This document shows positions 23,621 to 32,305 of a stretch of DNA of 37,677 bases, one piece after another. Source of the DNA: Caryophanon latum (GTDB lineage Bacteria; Bacillota; Bacilli; Bacillales_A; Planococcaceae). Each line of letters begins with the position of its first letter. The first letter of the stretch is position 1. A model generated the notes under the pieces. The model was not told the DNA's origin. It saw only the letters and a program-made list of their open reading frames with translations, and searched no databases. Made by a program: the position numbers and the translations under genes. The stretch is from positions 1-37,677 of the forward strand of contig NZ_MATO01000060.1 in assembly GCF_001700325.1 (NCBI RefSeq), in the 5' to 3' direction.

Positions 23621-24940
23621 ATGAAAAAATTTATGCAAGATAATCTTGCAATCGGGCTAATGCTATTTGCGTTATTCCTCGGTGCAGGGAACATTATCTT
23701 CCCGCCAGAGCTTGGACAAAAGTCTGGTGAAGAAATCTTTTGGGCATTAGCTGGTTTCTTAACGACGGGTGTCGGCTTACCGCTACTTGCGATCGTTGCC
23801 ATCGCGAAATCAGGCGGCGACTTACTATTTATCTCACAGCGCATTAACGCAACGTTCGGTTTAATCTTCACATCAATCGTGTACTTATCAATCGGACCGT
23901 TATTCGCTTGGCCACGTACAGCAACAGTTTCATATGAAATTGCCGTCGTGCCGTATTTATCAGAATCAATGGCGGATTCACGCTGGCCGTTAATTATTAT
24001 GACGATCGTGTTCTTTGCGTTAACGTTATTCGTTGCGATGAACCCAACGAAAATTGTTGACATCGTCGGTAAAGTATTAACGCCATTATTATTAATTGTT
24101 ATCGTTGTTTTAACCGTAAAAGCAATCATCTCACCAATGGGTAGCTTAGGTGAAGCAAGCGGCAACTACATTGAAAATCCATTTACAGAAGGTTTCGTAC
24201 AAGGTTACTTCACAATGGATATGCTTGCTGGTTTAGTATTCGGTTTAGTTGTTATTCAAGCGTTAAAAGCACGCGGTATTACAGAGCCTAACAAAATTGT
24301 ATCATCTACAGTTTATGCAGGTATGATTGCAGCAGCTGGCTTAGCATTCGTTTACATTTCACTTGGCTTCATTGGGGCAACGAGCACAGATTCAATCGGT
24401 TTCTTTGAAGGCTCAGGTACAGGTAGCGCAATTATCGCAGCAGTAGCACAGGAGCTTTACGGCGGTGCAGGTCAAGCGATTTTAGCAGCGATCATTTTAC
24501 TTGCTTGCTTAACGACATCAATCGGTTTAGCAACAGCGAACGCACAGTTCTTCAACAAAGTGTATCCAAAAATTTCGTACAAAACGTACTTAATCGTATT
24601 CTCGCTATTTAGTGGTGTTGTTGCAAACTTCGGTTTATCGACATTATTAGCTATTACGTTACCGGTATTAATGCTTCTTTATCCGTTAGCGATGGTGTTA
24701 ATCTTCTTATCATTAGCACATAACATGTTCGGCGGTCGCCCAGCTGTTTACATCGGTGCGTTACTACTTACACTTGTTGTGAGCATTAACGACGGTTTAG
24801 TAGCAGCAGGCGTTAACGTAGAAGCGTACCAAAACGCATTAAACTTATTACCATTACAAGGTCAAGGGTTAGGTTGGTTACTTCCTGCGATCATCGGTGC
24901 AGTAATCGGGTATATTGTTTCGAATTTCACAAAAAAATAA
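23621..24940 (+). CDS. brnQ: Branched-chain amino acid transport system II carrier (BrnQ, LIVCS family)
   Basis: A 439-aa membrane transporter with about 12 hydrophobic segments, importing leucine, isoleucine and valine with Na+ or H+. It begins MKKFMQDNLAIGLMLFALFL followed by GAGNIIFPPELGQKSG, the LIVCS signature. Later family segments are SIGPLFAWPRTATVSYE and TTSIGLATANAQFF. The start is the ATG at 23621 with GGAGG 8 nt upstream; an ATG 13 codons earlier lies within the CodY box region and has no SD. It is monocistronic with its own terminator. Confidence 0.94.
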   Translation: MKKFMQDNLAIGLMLFALFLGAGNIIFPPELGQKSGEEIFWALAGFLTTGVGLPLLAIVAIAKSGGDLLFISQRINATFGLIFTSIVYLSIGPLFAWPRTATVSYEIAVVPYLSESMADSRWPLIIMTIVFFALTLFVAMNPTKIVDIVGKVLTPLLLIVIVVLTVKAIISPMGSLGEASGNYIENPFTEGFVQGYFTMDMLAGLVFGLVVIQALKARGITEPNKIVSSTVYAGMIAAAGLAFVYISLGFIGATSTDSIGFFEGSGTGSAIIAAVAQELYGGAGQAILAAIILLACLTTSIGLATANAQFFNKVYPKISYKTYLIVFSLFSGVVANFGLSTLLAITLPVLMLLYPLAMVLIFLSLAHNMFGGRPAVYIGALLLTLVVSINDGLVAAGVNVEAYQNALNLLPLQGQGLGWLLPAIIGAVIGYIVSNFTKK

Positions 24941-24950
24941 TGCTATAATG

Positions 24951-24980
24951 AGAGTGTCCGAAATAGGGCACTCTTTTTTA
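24951..24980 (+). terminator. Terminator after brnQ
   Basis: AGAGTGTCC pairs with GGGCACTCT (one mismatch) and is followed by TTTTTTATC. It abuts the left end of element A (24982). Confidence 0.85.
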
Positions 24981-24981
24981 T

Positions 24982-25216
24982 CAGGTCTGTTGATTAGCCA
25001 TTTATATACAGTGAAATCGGTTGTTTTTAGCAACCATTTGGAAATAAATGCTGCATATTAATGGCAGTAAGCGTGCGGCGAGACTCCTTGGGGAAAAGCT
25101 CGTGCCTCAAGACCCCGTAAAGCGCGACGCAGGAGCGGTGCGGAGGCTTGAGCCGAGCCCCAGGAAAGCGAGCCGCAATACGCTTCTGCCAATTGATTGG
25201 CTAATCAACACGCTTG
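24982..25216 (+). repeat. Element A, complete copy 1 (MITE-like, no hairpin module)
   Basis: A perfect 13-bp inverted terminal repeat: TGTTGATTAGCCA at 24988-25000 and TGGCTAATCAACA at 25198-25210. The flanks CAGGTC (left) and CGCTTG (right) recur at the other full copies, so they belong to the element. The core has GCGGCGAGACTCCTTGGGGA, CTCAAGACCCCGTAAAGCGC and GCCCCAGGAAAGCGAGCCGC. It carries no gene. It is the simplest full form, lying between brnQ and the S41 protease gene. Confidence 0.8.
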
Positions 25217-25282
25217 CTTTTTTATATTTATTACGACGTGTTGACATACGTCTGTTCATTTAGAATAGAAGGAGCATTTGCG

Positions 25283-26620
25283 ATGAAAAAATTATGGAGT
25301 GCATTTTTAGCTGGCTGTTTACTGCTTAGTACTGTACCAGCAAGTGCCGCTTCCGTTGAAGAAGTGCGCTTAATTATCGAAAAAGAATATGTCGACGCGT
25401 TGTCTCCTGCTTTTTACGAAGCAACATCAATTGAAGGTATGATAGAAACACTTGATCCATACTCGGAATATTTCACGCGTCAAGAATACGAACAATACGT
25501 GCAAGCTGTTGATTTAGAAACAGTCGGCATCGGCATTTATTTAACGAAGCATAGTAAAGGGGTACTCATTACAGAAGTGATTCAAGACGGCCCTGCTCAT
25601 GTCGCCGGCTTAGTTCCAGGTACGGTCATTTTACAAGCGAACGGCACGGACTTAGCGAATCAATCAATCGATGAGGCAGCAAGCTTACTACAAGGCACAG
25701 CTGGTTCGTTCGTAACGCTAACGATTTTAACGCCAGACGATCAAATTACGACGCTTACACTCAAACGCCAAGCATTCTCATCGCCACATTCTGACATGGC
25801 ACTGCTGCACGGCAATATCGGCTATATCGCACTGTACACGTTTAGTGACAATGCCGATTCATTAATGCGTCAAGCGTTAACCGATTTACGTAAACAAGGG
25901 GCGAAATCGTTTATCGTTGACTTGCGTGGTAACGGTGGTGGTTACGTTGATACAGCTGAGCGCATTATCGGTATGTTCCCGAACGCTAAAACGGCATACG
26001 TGCTATCGAACCGTTTCCAACAAGTGACGTATCCTGCAATTGGCACGTTAAATAAGTTTCCACAAAACACCCGTCTACTAATTGATGAATATAGCGCGAG
26101 TGCGTCGGAAATGACTGCCGCTGCATTGAAAGATCAAAAAGCTGCCATTTTATACGGTTCAAAAACGTATGGCAAAGGCTCGATGCAGCAGTTTTACGAT
26201 TTTACAGATGGCAGTCATTTAAAGCTAACGATTGCAAAATTTACTGGACCAAGCAACGAGCCAATTAATGGTATTGGTGTCAAACCGCATATTCAATCGA
26301 AGCATCCACTGCAAGACGCGCATTTTGACGCACTGCTTGAAACAGGACAATATGACGTGCAGCCGACTGTAACGAAAGATGCGAAAAGCTCGACGCTTCA
26401 TATTATGCATAAGTATATGACCGTCAATATGCAAGATCGCTATGCATTTGTGAAGCTCGGTACGAACGAAACAATTCCATTTAGCGCCCATAAGTCTGGT
26501 AAAAGCTATGCGCGGCTGACGCTAAGTGAGCAGTTACAAGCAGGTCAGATGTACGCGCTCATTACAAAGCCTACCGCTACACAAAAAGGAAAAATTCAAA
26601 AAATCATAATTGAAAAATAA
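25283..26620 (+). CDS. Secreted S41 family C-terminal processing peptidase
   Basis: A 445-aa CtpA/CtpB-like serine protease. The signal peptide MKKLWSAFLAGCLLLSTVPA ends near ASA at 22. A PDZ domain (about 82-150) includes VGIGIYLTKHSKGVLITEVI and PGTVILQANG. The S41 core (about 175-325) has VDLRGNGGG, the Ser-rich active-site segment DEYSASASEM (271-277) and the general-base lysine K298 in TYGKGS. An unassigned C-terminal part (about 340-445) contains a repeated LTLSEQLQAG-like beta segment. The ATG at 25283 follows GGAG; earlier in-frame starts give no signal peptide. Substrates are unknown; surface protein processing is possible. TTGACA at 25241 may be its -35. Confidence 0.88.
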   Translation: MKKLWSAFLAGCLLLSTVPASAASVEEVRLIIEKEYVDALSPAFYEATSIEGMIETLDPYSEYFTRQEYEQYVQAVDLETVGIGIYLTKHSKGVLITEVIQDGPAHVAGLVPGTVILQANGTDLANQSIDEAASLLQGTAGSFVTLTILTPDDQITTLTLKRQAFSSPHSDMALLHGNIGYIALYTFSDNADSLMRQALTDLRKQGAKSFIVDLRGNGGGYVDTAERIIGMFPNAKTAYVLSNRFQQVTYPAIGTLNKFPQNTRLLIDEYSASASEMTAAALKDQKAAILYGSKTYGKGSMQQFYDFTDGSHLKLTIAKFTGPSNEPINGIGVKPHIQSKHPLQDAHFDALLETGQYDVQPTVTKDAKSSTLHIMHKYMTVNMQDRYAFVKLGTNETIPFSAHKSGKSYARLTLSEQLQAGQMYALITKPTATQKGKIQKIIIEK

Positions 26621-26626
26621 GCATGT

Positions 26627-26660
26627 AAAAAGGTACCCGATTAGTGCGGATACCTTTTTA
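26627..26660. terminator. Bidirectional terminator between the S41 protease and tetR genes
   Basis: AAAAAGGTACCC pairs with GGATACCTTTTT (one mismatch), giving T-runs on both strands between two convergent genes. Confidence 0.85.
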
Positions 26661-26703
26661 TTGTATAGTGAAGAACAGAACGCTTCTGCTCTCTTCGTAT
26701 GTA

Positions 26704-27264
26704 TTAAGCTGTTTGCTGCGCTGCTGAGAAGTAAATTGACATGAGTGTCTCCGTTACTTCCTTTGGTGTAAATTCTCCAGTTAATAAGCATGTCAATGTT
26801 AAACGTTCAACTGCACCAACTAAAGCTTCTGCTACGATTTTTGAATGTTCGATTCCTTGCACACCGATAATGCTATTTTGTAATTGCTGTGCTAGCTCTG
26901 CTTTTACAACGCTTGCATCCATCGCCTCAAAAAAGCCGACTTTCGTTAATAACGGATTTTGCGCAAAAAATGTGAAAACATTTTCTAACTTCTTTTGTAA
27001 ATCGCTCAATGATACATTTCCTTCTACATCTGTATCAAAGATCGTCATTAATTTTTCATTGAACTCTGCATTTAAACTGTTAAATAAAGAATCTTTACTT
27101 TCAAAATATAGATAAAATGTTGGCTGAGTTAAACTTGCGGCTTTTACAATATCACTAATTTTCGTTTGATGATAACCGTTTGCTGCGAATAACTCAATCG
27201 CCTTCTCTAATAATAGTTGCTTGCTGCGCTCGCCGTTTGAATTAACTTTTCTACCTCTTGCCAT
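26704..27264 (-). CDS. TetR/AcrR family transcriptional regulator
   Basis: A 186-aa one-component regulator. The N-terminal TetR HTH (about 14-60) reads KQLLLEKAIELFAANGYHQT, KISDIVKAASLTQPTFYLYF and ESKDSLFNSL. The C-terminal ligand domain is unassigned. The start is the ATG at 27264 (MARGRKVNSNG) behind GGTGAGAG; upstream in-frame ATGs would add 37 residues lacking an SD. It has no divergent partner: the 930-bp upstream gap holds repeats only, so its target is not evident. AAACTATAAATTG-like AT-rich sequence lies upstream, but no operator palindrome is clear. Confidence 0.9.
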   Translation of the reverse strand: MARGRKVNSNGERSKQLLLEKAIELFAANGYHQTKISDIVKAASLTQPTFYLYFESKDSLFNSLNAEFNEKLMTIFDTDVEGNVSLSDLQKKLENVFTFFAQNPLLTKVGFFEAMDASVVKAELAQQLQNSIIGVQGIEHSKIVAEALVGAVERLTLTCLLTGEFTPKEVTETLMSIYFSAAQQTA

Positions 27265-27563
27265 GCTCTCACCTTTTATCTTTCTATATCTTCTTTTCGG
27301 GTTCACACTCTCCGAAACAATACTTTTGATTATACAAGAAAGATTATATTTTTGAAACATTAACCACATAAACATAGTAGAAAATCGAAATTCCTACAAC
27401 TTAATGCTCATTTTACGAATTTATATACAATTTATAGTTTAGTTATTCAATCACATTTCGCTCTCATTATTTTCCTGGATGTGATCACAAAAAAGATGCG
27501 ACACAGTTTCAACCGAATAGTGAGCATTGTCTGCACATACACATAAAATTTGAAATAATAATT

Positions 27564-27877
27564 CAAGCGTGTTGATTAGCCATTCAACTGGCAGTTCGCG
27601 TATTGCGGCTCGCTTTGCCTCTGCGGTTACTCGAGGCAGATAAATTCCTGGGGCTCGGCGGCGAACACGATGTTGGTCATGAAGGTGATGCCACATGGAC
27701 GTGGCGCTCATCACTCCGCACCGCTCCTACGTCGCGCTTTACGGGGTCTTGAGGCACGAGCTTTTCCCCAAGGAGTCTCACCGCATGCTCCCTCCCACTA
27801 CAATGCTGCATTCATGTCAGTTTTGCTACTGAAAACAACAGATTCAGCTTTATAAAAATGGCTAATCAACAGACCTG
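27564..27877 (-). repeat. Element A, complete copy 2 (with hairpin module)
   Basis: Opposite orientation to copy 1. Terminal repeats TGTTGATTAGCCA (27570-27582) and TGGCTAATCAACA (27859-27871) are perfect; CAAGCG and GACCTG flank them. After GGGGCTCGG it contains the module CGGCGAACACGATGTTGGTC (27659-27714), whose stem is reduced to GTGAT/ATCAC plus GCCAC/GTGGC. It also has an extra family B-like insert, CCTCTGCGGTTACTCGAGGC. 27265-27563 before it is AT-rich with no gene visible. Confidence 0.8.
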
Positions 27878-27911
27878 ATAATAATTAAATAAATTTGGGC
27901 GCGGTCATTAT

Positions 27912-27987
27912 AAAGCCACATTTATTTCTGTTTTACTGCTAAAAACAACCAATGTAGCTGTATACAAGTGGCTAATCAACAAACTTG
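27912..27987 (-). repeat. Solo right end of element A
   Basis: This matches only the last ~75 bp of element A: ACTGCTAAAAACAACCAATG, TAGCTGTATA, then TGGCTAATCAACA (27969-27981) and AACTTG. It lies 35 nt from complete copy 2, giving two element ends in tandem. It could be a remnant of an older copy. Confidence 0.7.
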
Positions 27988-27999
27988 GGTTAAAACAAA

Positions 28000-28037
28000 A
28001 AAGCGTTATCGGGAAAATACATTCCTAATAACGCTTT
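28000..28037 (-). terminator. Terminator of the wall-polymer (csa-like) operon
   Basis: On the minus strand, AAAGCGTTAT pairs with ATAACGCTTT around an 18-nt loop, followed by TTTGTTTTAA. It lies 158 nt past the end of the flippase gene; the space between holds family B-like sequence. Confidence 0.75.
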
Positions 28038-28044
28038 GTCTGTC

Positions 28045-28130
28045 CGATTACTCCGGGAACGGCTCGAGCCTTGCTATCGCTATGTTTTTTTCCCGTAGGA
28101 GTCTCCGCTTCACACGCAACGTCATCAAAT
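28045..28130. repeat. Short family B-like repeat
   Basis: CGATTACTCCGGGAACGGCT, TCGAGCC and TTTTTCCCGTAGGAGTCTCC reproduce the CTCC…GGGAA / CCCG…GGAG layout of the repeat core in shortened form. It separates the flippase gene from its terminator. Confidence 0.45.
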
Positions 28131-28194
28131 TTCCAGCATATTACGAGGCTGCACTTCATTGAACTTATACTTCAGTTCTAGCCTTTTCGCTTTG

Positions 28195-29727
28195 TTATTC
28201 GTGATGTGACGAGCGTGAAAATCGCTTACGTAAACGCCGCAAGCTGCCACTTACTTCTTTAATACCAAACATATGCAGCGATACGAGCGACGTAACGGTG
28301 AAAATTGTTAAACCGACGATAAACGTTACCCACTTATAATCAAACACTAAATATTCGCTACTTGCATACGTTACGACGCTAATGATCATAAACGGAATCC
28401 ACGGACGAAGCCATTGCTTTTTCATTTCATCCGCAATGAGCGTGAAGCCGTATTTACGTGAGCCGTAAAACACAAGCATGAATGTGTTTGTTACCGAGCT
28501 AATTAACGTTGCCCAAGCGATTGCTGTTGCGCCGTAATCATCTGTGAACGCGTACATAATGCCGATATTAATAATGAAGACGTTTAAAATACTAAATACG
28601 ACGGGCGCTGTCGAATCGCCCTTTGCGTAATAAAAGCGCGTAATGTACGTGTTAACTGCTAAAAATAAAATCGATAACACGAACACCTCAAATACTGGCA
28701 CTGTAATCGACGTTGAGTACGCATCAAACTTGCCGTATTCGAAAATGACTTGTACTAAATTTGTCGCATAAAAATAAGCGAAAATTGATACAGGAATGAG
28801 CAGTAACGTTAAATAATACATACCTTTTGAGTACAACATTTTAATCGACTCAAAATCGTCCTCTGCTTCCTTTTTACTTAAAATTGGATAAATAACAGTC
28901 GTTACTGCTGTAATTAAAATCGCTTGCGGGAACTGCGTCAGCTTCGATGCGTAGTTCACTGCTGAAATTGCACCTTCACCAAGCGGTCCTGCGAAGAAAC
29001 GCTGCAGCATCGCATAAATTTGAATCGATGCCCCACCGATCATAATCGGCCATACCATAATCCATAAATCTCTCGTCGATTGATTGCGCTTAAACGATAA
29101 ACCGACTGGGAAACTATCGAGCTTGCGGTACCCTTTTGCGACGTAATATACCATCACAAGCGCACTTAATAACGCCGAAATACCGTATGCGACTGGTCCG
29201 ATAACGAATGACAGACCAACTGCGATAATTAAAAACAACACATTGTATAGTAAAATCGCAAAGCTCGATAAATGGAACTTATCGTGAATATTTAACATAC
29301 CGCTATACCATGACGCAAGCGCAAGTAAAATAGACGATGGCATCATCCAGTAAAATAAATTTACCGCTAAATCGAATGCTTCAGGTCCTTTTTCATCGAT
29401 GTTAAATAAGTGCATAAGTGGCTCAGTAAATGCCATAATCGCGACCGTCATCACCGTAAGCGATACGACAACAATCGTAAATGACTGCTTGACGAACTGC
29501 GCCTGATCGGTCGTTTTGCGGTTATAGATTGAAATGACCGCTGTCGTAAATGCTCCACCGACGACTAAATATAAAAAGTTCGGCAATAAATACGCCGTAA
29601 AAATACTATCAGCTACGTGTGTTGAGCCATACTGATACCCGATGACCATTTCACGGAAAAACCCAAATAAACGCGCAACGATATTAATGACAGCAACAGC
29701 ACCAACAATTTTTATGAACTTGTTCAA
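28195..29727 (-). CDS. MurJ/MviN-type lipid flippase, likely for secondary wall polymer
   Basis: A 510-aa polytopic membrane protein (about 14 helices) of the MOP/MurJ superfamily. It shows the MurJ-like start VAVINIVARLFGFFREMVIG, then ADSIFTAYLLPNFLYLVVGG and NYASKLTQFPQAILITAVTT. It could flip lipid II, but its place in one operon with a GT4 and a pyruvyl transferase suggests export of the pyruvylated wall polymer. B. anthracis CsaA, next to CsaB, is likewise described as an oligosaccharide transporter. The start overlaps the GT4 stop by four bases (ATGA). The substrate is inferred. Confidence 0.85.
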   Translation of the reverse strand: MNKFIKIVGAVAVINIVARLFGFFREMVIGYQYGSTHVADSIFTAYLLPNFLYLVVGGAFTTAVISIYNRKTTDQAQFVKQSFTIVVVSLTVMTVAIMAFTEPLMHLFNIDEKGPEAFDLAVNLFYWMMPSSILLALASWYSGMLNIHDKFHLSSFAILLYNVLFLIIAVGLSFVIGPVAYGISALLSALVMVYYVAKGYRKLDSFPVGLSFKRNQSTRDLWIMVWPIMIGGASIQIYAMLQRFFAGPLGEGAISAVNYASKLTQFPQAILITAVTTVIYPILSKKEAEDDFESIKMLYSKGMYYLTLLLIPVSIFAYFYATNLVQVIFEYGKFDAYSTSITVPVFEVFVLSILFLAVNTYITRFYYAKGDSTAPVVFSILNVFIINIGIMYAFTDDYGATAIAWATLISSVTNTFMLVFYGSRKYGFTLIADEMKKQWLRPWIPFMIISVVTYASSEYLVFDYKWVTFIVGLTIFTVTSLVSLHMFGIKEVSGSLRRLRKRFSRSSHHE

Positions 29728-30824
29728 CGTTGCTCGCCACCTTTACTCGCAGCGTCATACAGGTCGATTACGTGCTCTGTAATCGTCACCTCATCATGCA
29801 ATGTAAGCGCGGCTTGTACCGCTTCCTCATCGACATATTGATCGCGCGGCGTATGTAACGCACGCAACATTTCCTCGCTCAATGCCTCGCTATTTTTCGC
29901 TGGCACAAGCTTGCCTGCCCCGTCACCGAGTAACGATACGAGTCCACCGACGTTTGAAGCGATAACAGGTGTTCCTGATGCAAGTGCTTCGAGTGCTACT
30001 AAGCCAAAGCCTTCTAAATGCGACGGCAGCACGAATACATCCGCTGCTTGGAACCATTTCACAAGCTGCGTTTGCTGCACAGGATCCTCAAAGCGCACCG
30101 TCGCATCGACTTGCGATTGAATATTTGAAATAAAGCTCATATCACGACGCGAGCCAACGATCACAAGCTCAATATCTTTCGTCGTCTGCTTTTTGACGCG
30201 CTTATATGCCGCCACTAGCTCCTCGACACCTTTTTGTTGAATGACGTTGCCGACGAATAAAAAGACGAATTTATTGTCTAAAATGCGTAGTTGCTTGCGT
30301 ACTGCTTGCTTGTCACCTGCTGTAAAGACGTTACGATTTACACCCATGCTTAACACCGAAATGTTTTGCTTCGCGATGCCAAAGTCTTGCTCAATTTGTT
30401 CTGCAAGTACCGGTCCTACCGCAATGACATGGTCGGCTTCTGTTAAAATTTGCGCGGTCCAGTTGCGAATGCGCGCGCTTTTCTTTGCCATGCGCTCAAT
30501 GTCGCCACCGTGTGCTGTAACGATGTACGGAATGCCGAACATTTTTTTCAGCGCAAGCGACAGCATCCCCGACGGAAATACGTAATGTGCATGTGTCACG
30601 TCGTATGCTTTTTTCCCTTTTCGTCCGAGCTGCATTGCACGCATCGCCCATTTTGCATATTTTATGATGACGTTTTTCTTACCAACAGCTGGATTATCAT
30701 TTACTGCAATGTCCACATGTATTCCTGCTCGCTTCAGAGCCTCGACTTGATTTTTGACAAAGATCCCGTACGAAGGATGTGAAGCAGAAGGATACATATT
30801 GCTAATCACTAATACTTTTTTCAT
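29724..30824 (-). CDS. GT4-family glycosyltransferase
   Basis: A 366-aa GT-B fold glycosyltransferase. The N-terminal acceptor half starts KKVLVISNMYPSASHPSYGI and has YIVTAHGGDIERM. The C-terminal nucleotide-sugar half contains FLFVGNVIQQKGVEELVAAY, the ADVFVLPSHLEGFGLVALEA signature and SGTPVIASNVGG; the EGFG…E residues are the usual donor-binding set. The start is the ATG at 30824, overlapping the pyruvyl transferase stop by four bases (ATGA). A longer frame upstream lies inside that gene. Donor and acceptor sugars are unknown; it probably adds a residue to the S-layer-anchoring wall polymer. Confidence 0.9.
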   Translation of the reverse strand: MKKVLVISNMYPSASHPSYGIFVKNQVEALKRAGIHVDIAVNDNPAVGKKNVIIKYAKWAMRAMQLGRKGKKAYDVTHAHYVFPSGMLSLALKKMFGIPYIVTAHGGDIERMAKKSARIRNWTAQILTEADHVIAVGPVLAEQIEQDFGIAKQNISVLSMGVNRNVFTAGDKQAVRKQLRILDNKFVFLFVGNVIQQKGVEELVAAYKRVKKQTTKDIELVIVGSRRDMSFISNIQSQVDATVRFEDPVQQTQLVKWFQAADVFVLPSHLEGFGLVALEALASGTPVIASNVGGLVSLLGDGAGKLVPAKNSEALSEEMLRALHTPRDQYVDEEAVQAALTLHDEVTITEHVIDLYDAASKGGEQR

Positions 30825-31966
30825 TTTCCCTTCACTGCCTTTGCCAATAATTGTTTTCCTCTCATCGCTTCTGCATGTGTATTTGTGGAAATGCGTTTCG
30901 TGCGTGCAACGCTTGCCGGCCAATCCGCGATTAGCTCGCTATAGGCGTTCGCCACTAATTGCTTATTTTTTTGTAACTCGTTTATTTCGATACATAAGTC
31001 ACTCGATTCAATCGAACGCATAAAATCCGTTACTTTTTTATGATATGACAAAGCAATAATCGGCGTTTGTGCATTCGTCGCTAAAATGAGTGAATGCAGG
31101 CGCGTCCCGATAACTACATCCATGTCGCTCGTTACTTGCAATAAATCTTCGGGTACTAAATTACGGTCAATAATGTCCACCTTATCTGCGCGTGTCATTT
31201 TGTTGCGAATATCCTTTGTGACTGTAACGTCCTGTGGATATTTTGTCGCAAAAAACGTAATGTCTACGTTATGTGTATTAATTAGTGTATCTAAGTTTTC
31301 CGCCATGCTTTTTACGTAGCGGTCATATTTCTCTACATCACCAGACGGCCAATAGTTCGCATTGTACACTGGCACCGCAGAAATACCGATGCGCTGCGGC
31401 TTTTCTGGATGATTGTTTCGCTCTTTAAACATCGTAAACGCTGGATCACCTATGACGTCAATATGGCGCGTCACACCAATCGTACGTAGCAGCTCCTTTG
31501 AATCAGGGTCGCGTACGGAGACGTTCACCGCATATTTACACATGTAACGAATCATCACCTTGCCCGTTACTGTATCAAGCGGACCTGCACCGCAGCCATA
31601 CAGCACATAAGGTACACCGGAATGCTTTGCCATTAACGCATACGTTCCATATAAATGCGCTTCACGGCGATAAAAATCCATTAAAATACCGCCACCACCG
31701 ATAATGAGTAAGTCAAAGCCATCCATATAACGTTTGTTTGATTTATACGTATAAAAAAACGTTTTATATAAATTGCCGCGCTTATAATATAGCGGGTAGC
31801 TTTTCACACCATATCGTTCGGACGTTTGTTGCGTGTTATTACTGAACACAGTAATATCTTCATTTTGTACGGAGAATTGTTCCTTTACTTGCTGGATCAG
31901 ACTGTAAAGAATAGCTTCGTCGCCATTATTATCGTTACCGTAATTCCCCACAATTCCGATTTTCAT
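30821..31966 (-). CDS. Polysaccharide pyruvyl transferase family protein (CsaB-like)
   Basis: A 381-aa member of the polysaccharide pyruvyl transferase family. CsaB adds ketal pyruvate to the secondary wall polymer, creating the ligand for SLH domains. Motifs are MKIGIVGNYGNDNNGDEAIL, LLIIGGGGILMDFY, YGCGAGPLDT, VSVRDPDSKELL and the C-terminal VIGTRLHSLILATNAQTPII with the conserved Arg-Leu-His. It is divergent from the B. anthracis CsaB start I remember, so I call it CsaB-like without a symbol. It is first gene of a three-gene overlapping operon; the ATG has AAAGGA upstream. Two SLH proteins lie beside it. Confidence 0.85.
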   Translation of the reverse strand: MKIGIVGNYGNDNNGDEAILYSLIQQVKEQFSVQNEDITVFSNNTQQTSERYGVKSYPLYYKRGNLYKTFFYTYKSNKRYMDGFDLLIIGGGGILMDFYRREAHLYGTYALMAKHSGVPYVLYGCGAGPLDTVTGKVMIRYMCKYAVNVSVRDPDSKELLRTIGVTRHIDVIGDPAFTMFKERNNHPEKPQRIGISAVPVYNANYWPSGDVEKYDRYVKSMAENLDTLINTHNVDITFFATKYPQDVTVTKDIRNKMTRADKVDIIDRNLVPEDLLQVTSDMDVVIGTRLHSLILATNAQTPIIALSYHKKVTDFMRSIESSDLCIEINELQKNKQLVANAYSELIADWPASVARTKRISTNTHAEAMRGKQLLAKAVKGK

Positions 31967-32195
31967 TTAATAACATCCTTTTAAAAAAATTAATGCAAAA
32001 GCTTTTTCTTCTTACTACTTTGCATCTTTCTTTGCTATTTTACCATGACGCGTGCAGTTAGAGAAATGTTGCTTTATGTTTAGCGGAAACTTTACGTCCT
32101 TCTGCTCCATACAGTGCAGTTGCTTTTCATCTTTTCGCATCGCTTCCTCAACAGACGTAATGTGCACACACTGTTGTTATATCGACCGATTGCGC

Positions 32196-32243
32196 AAAAC
32201 AAAAAGGCATAGCTCGCCACATACGATGTGGTAAACTATGCCT
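32196..32243 (-). terminator. Strong terminator, probably of the SLH glycosidase gene
   Basis: On the minus strand, AGGCATAG…CTATGCCT with an inner CCACAT/ATGTGG stem, followed by TTTTTGTTTTG. It lies 510 nt beyond the stop of the minus-strand SLH gene; a complete element A sits between them. 31967-32195 before it shows no clear feature and should contain the promoter of the pyruvyl transferase operon. Confidence 0.7.
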
Positions 32244-32305
32244 CGCTCGTTTTAATATGCTATGACCGCTTTAACTGTTCTACAGCTGAATCAATTGTTT
32301 TGCAC

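Noticed and set aside
27670-27855. Plus-strand open frame inside element A copy 2 whose protein resembles one at 32382-32579 in copy 3
   Set aside because: The similarity only reflects the DNA repeat. Neither frame has a Shine-Dalgarno, copy 1 does not preserve the frame, and the composition (Arg/Ala/His-rich) is that of translated GC-rich hairpins.
32052-32234. Small open frame upstream of the pyruvyl transferase operon
   Set aside because: It has no SD, runs into the terminator hairpin at 32205, and shows no family features; the region more likely holds a promoter.
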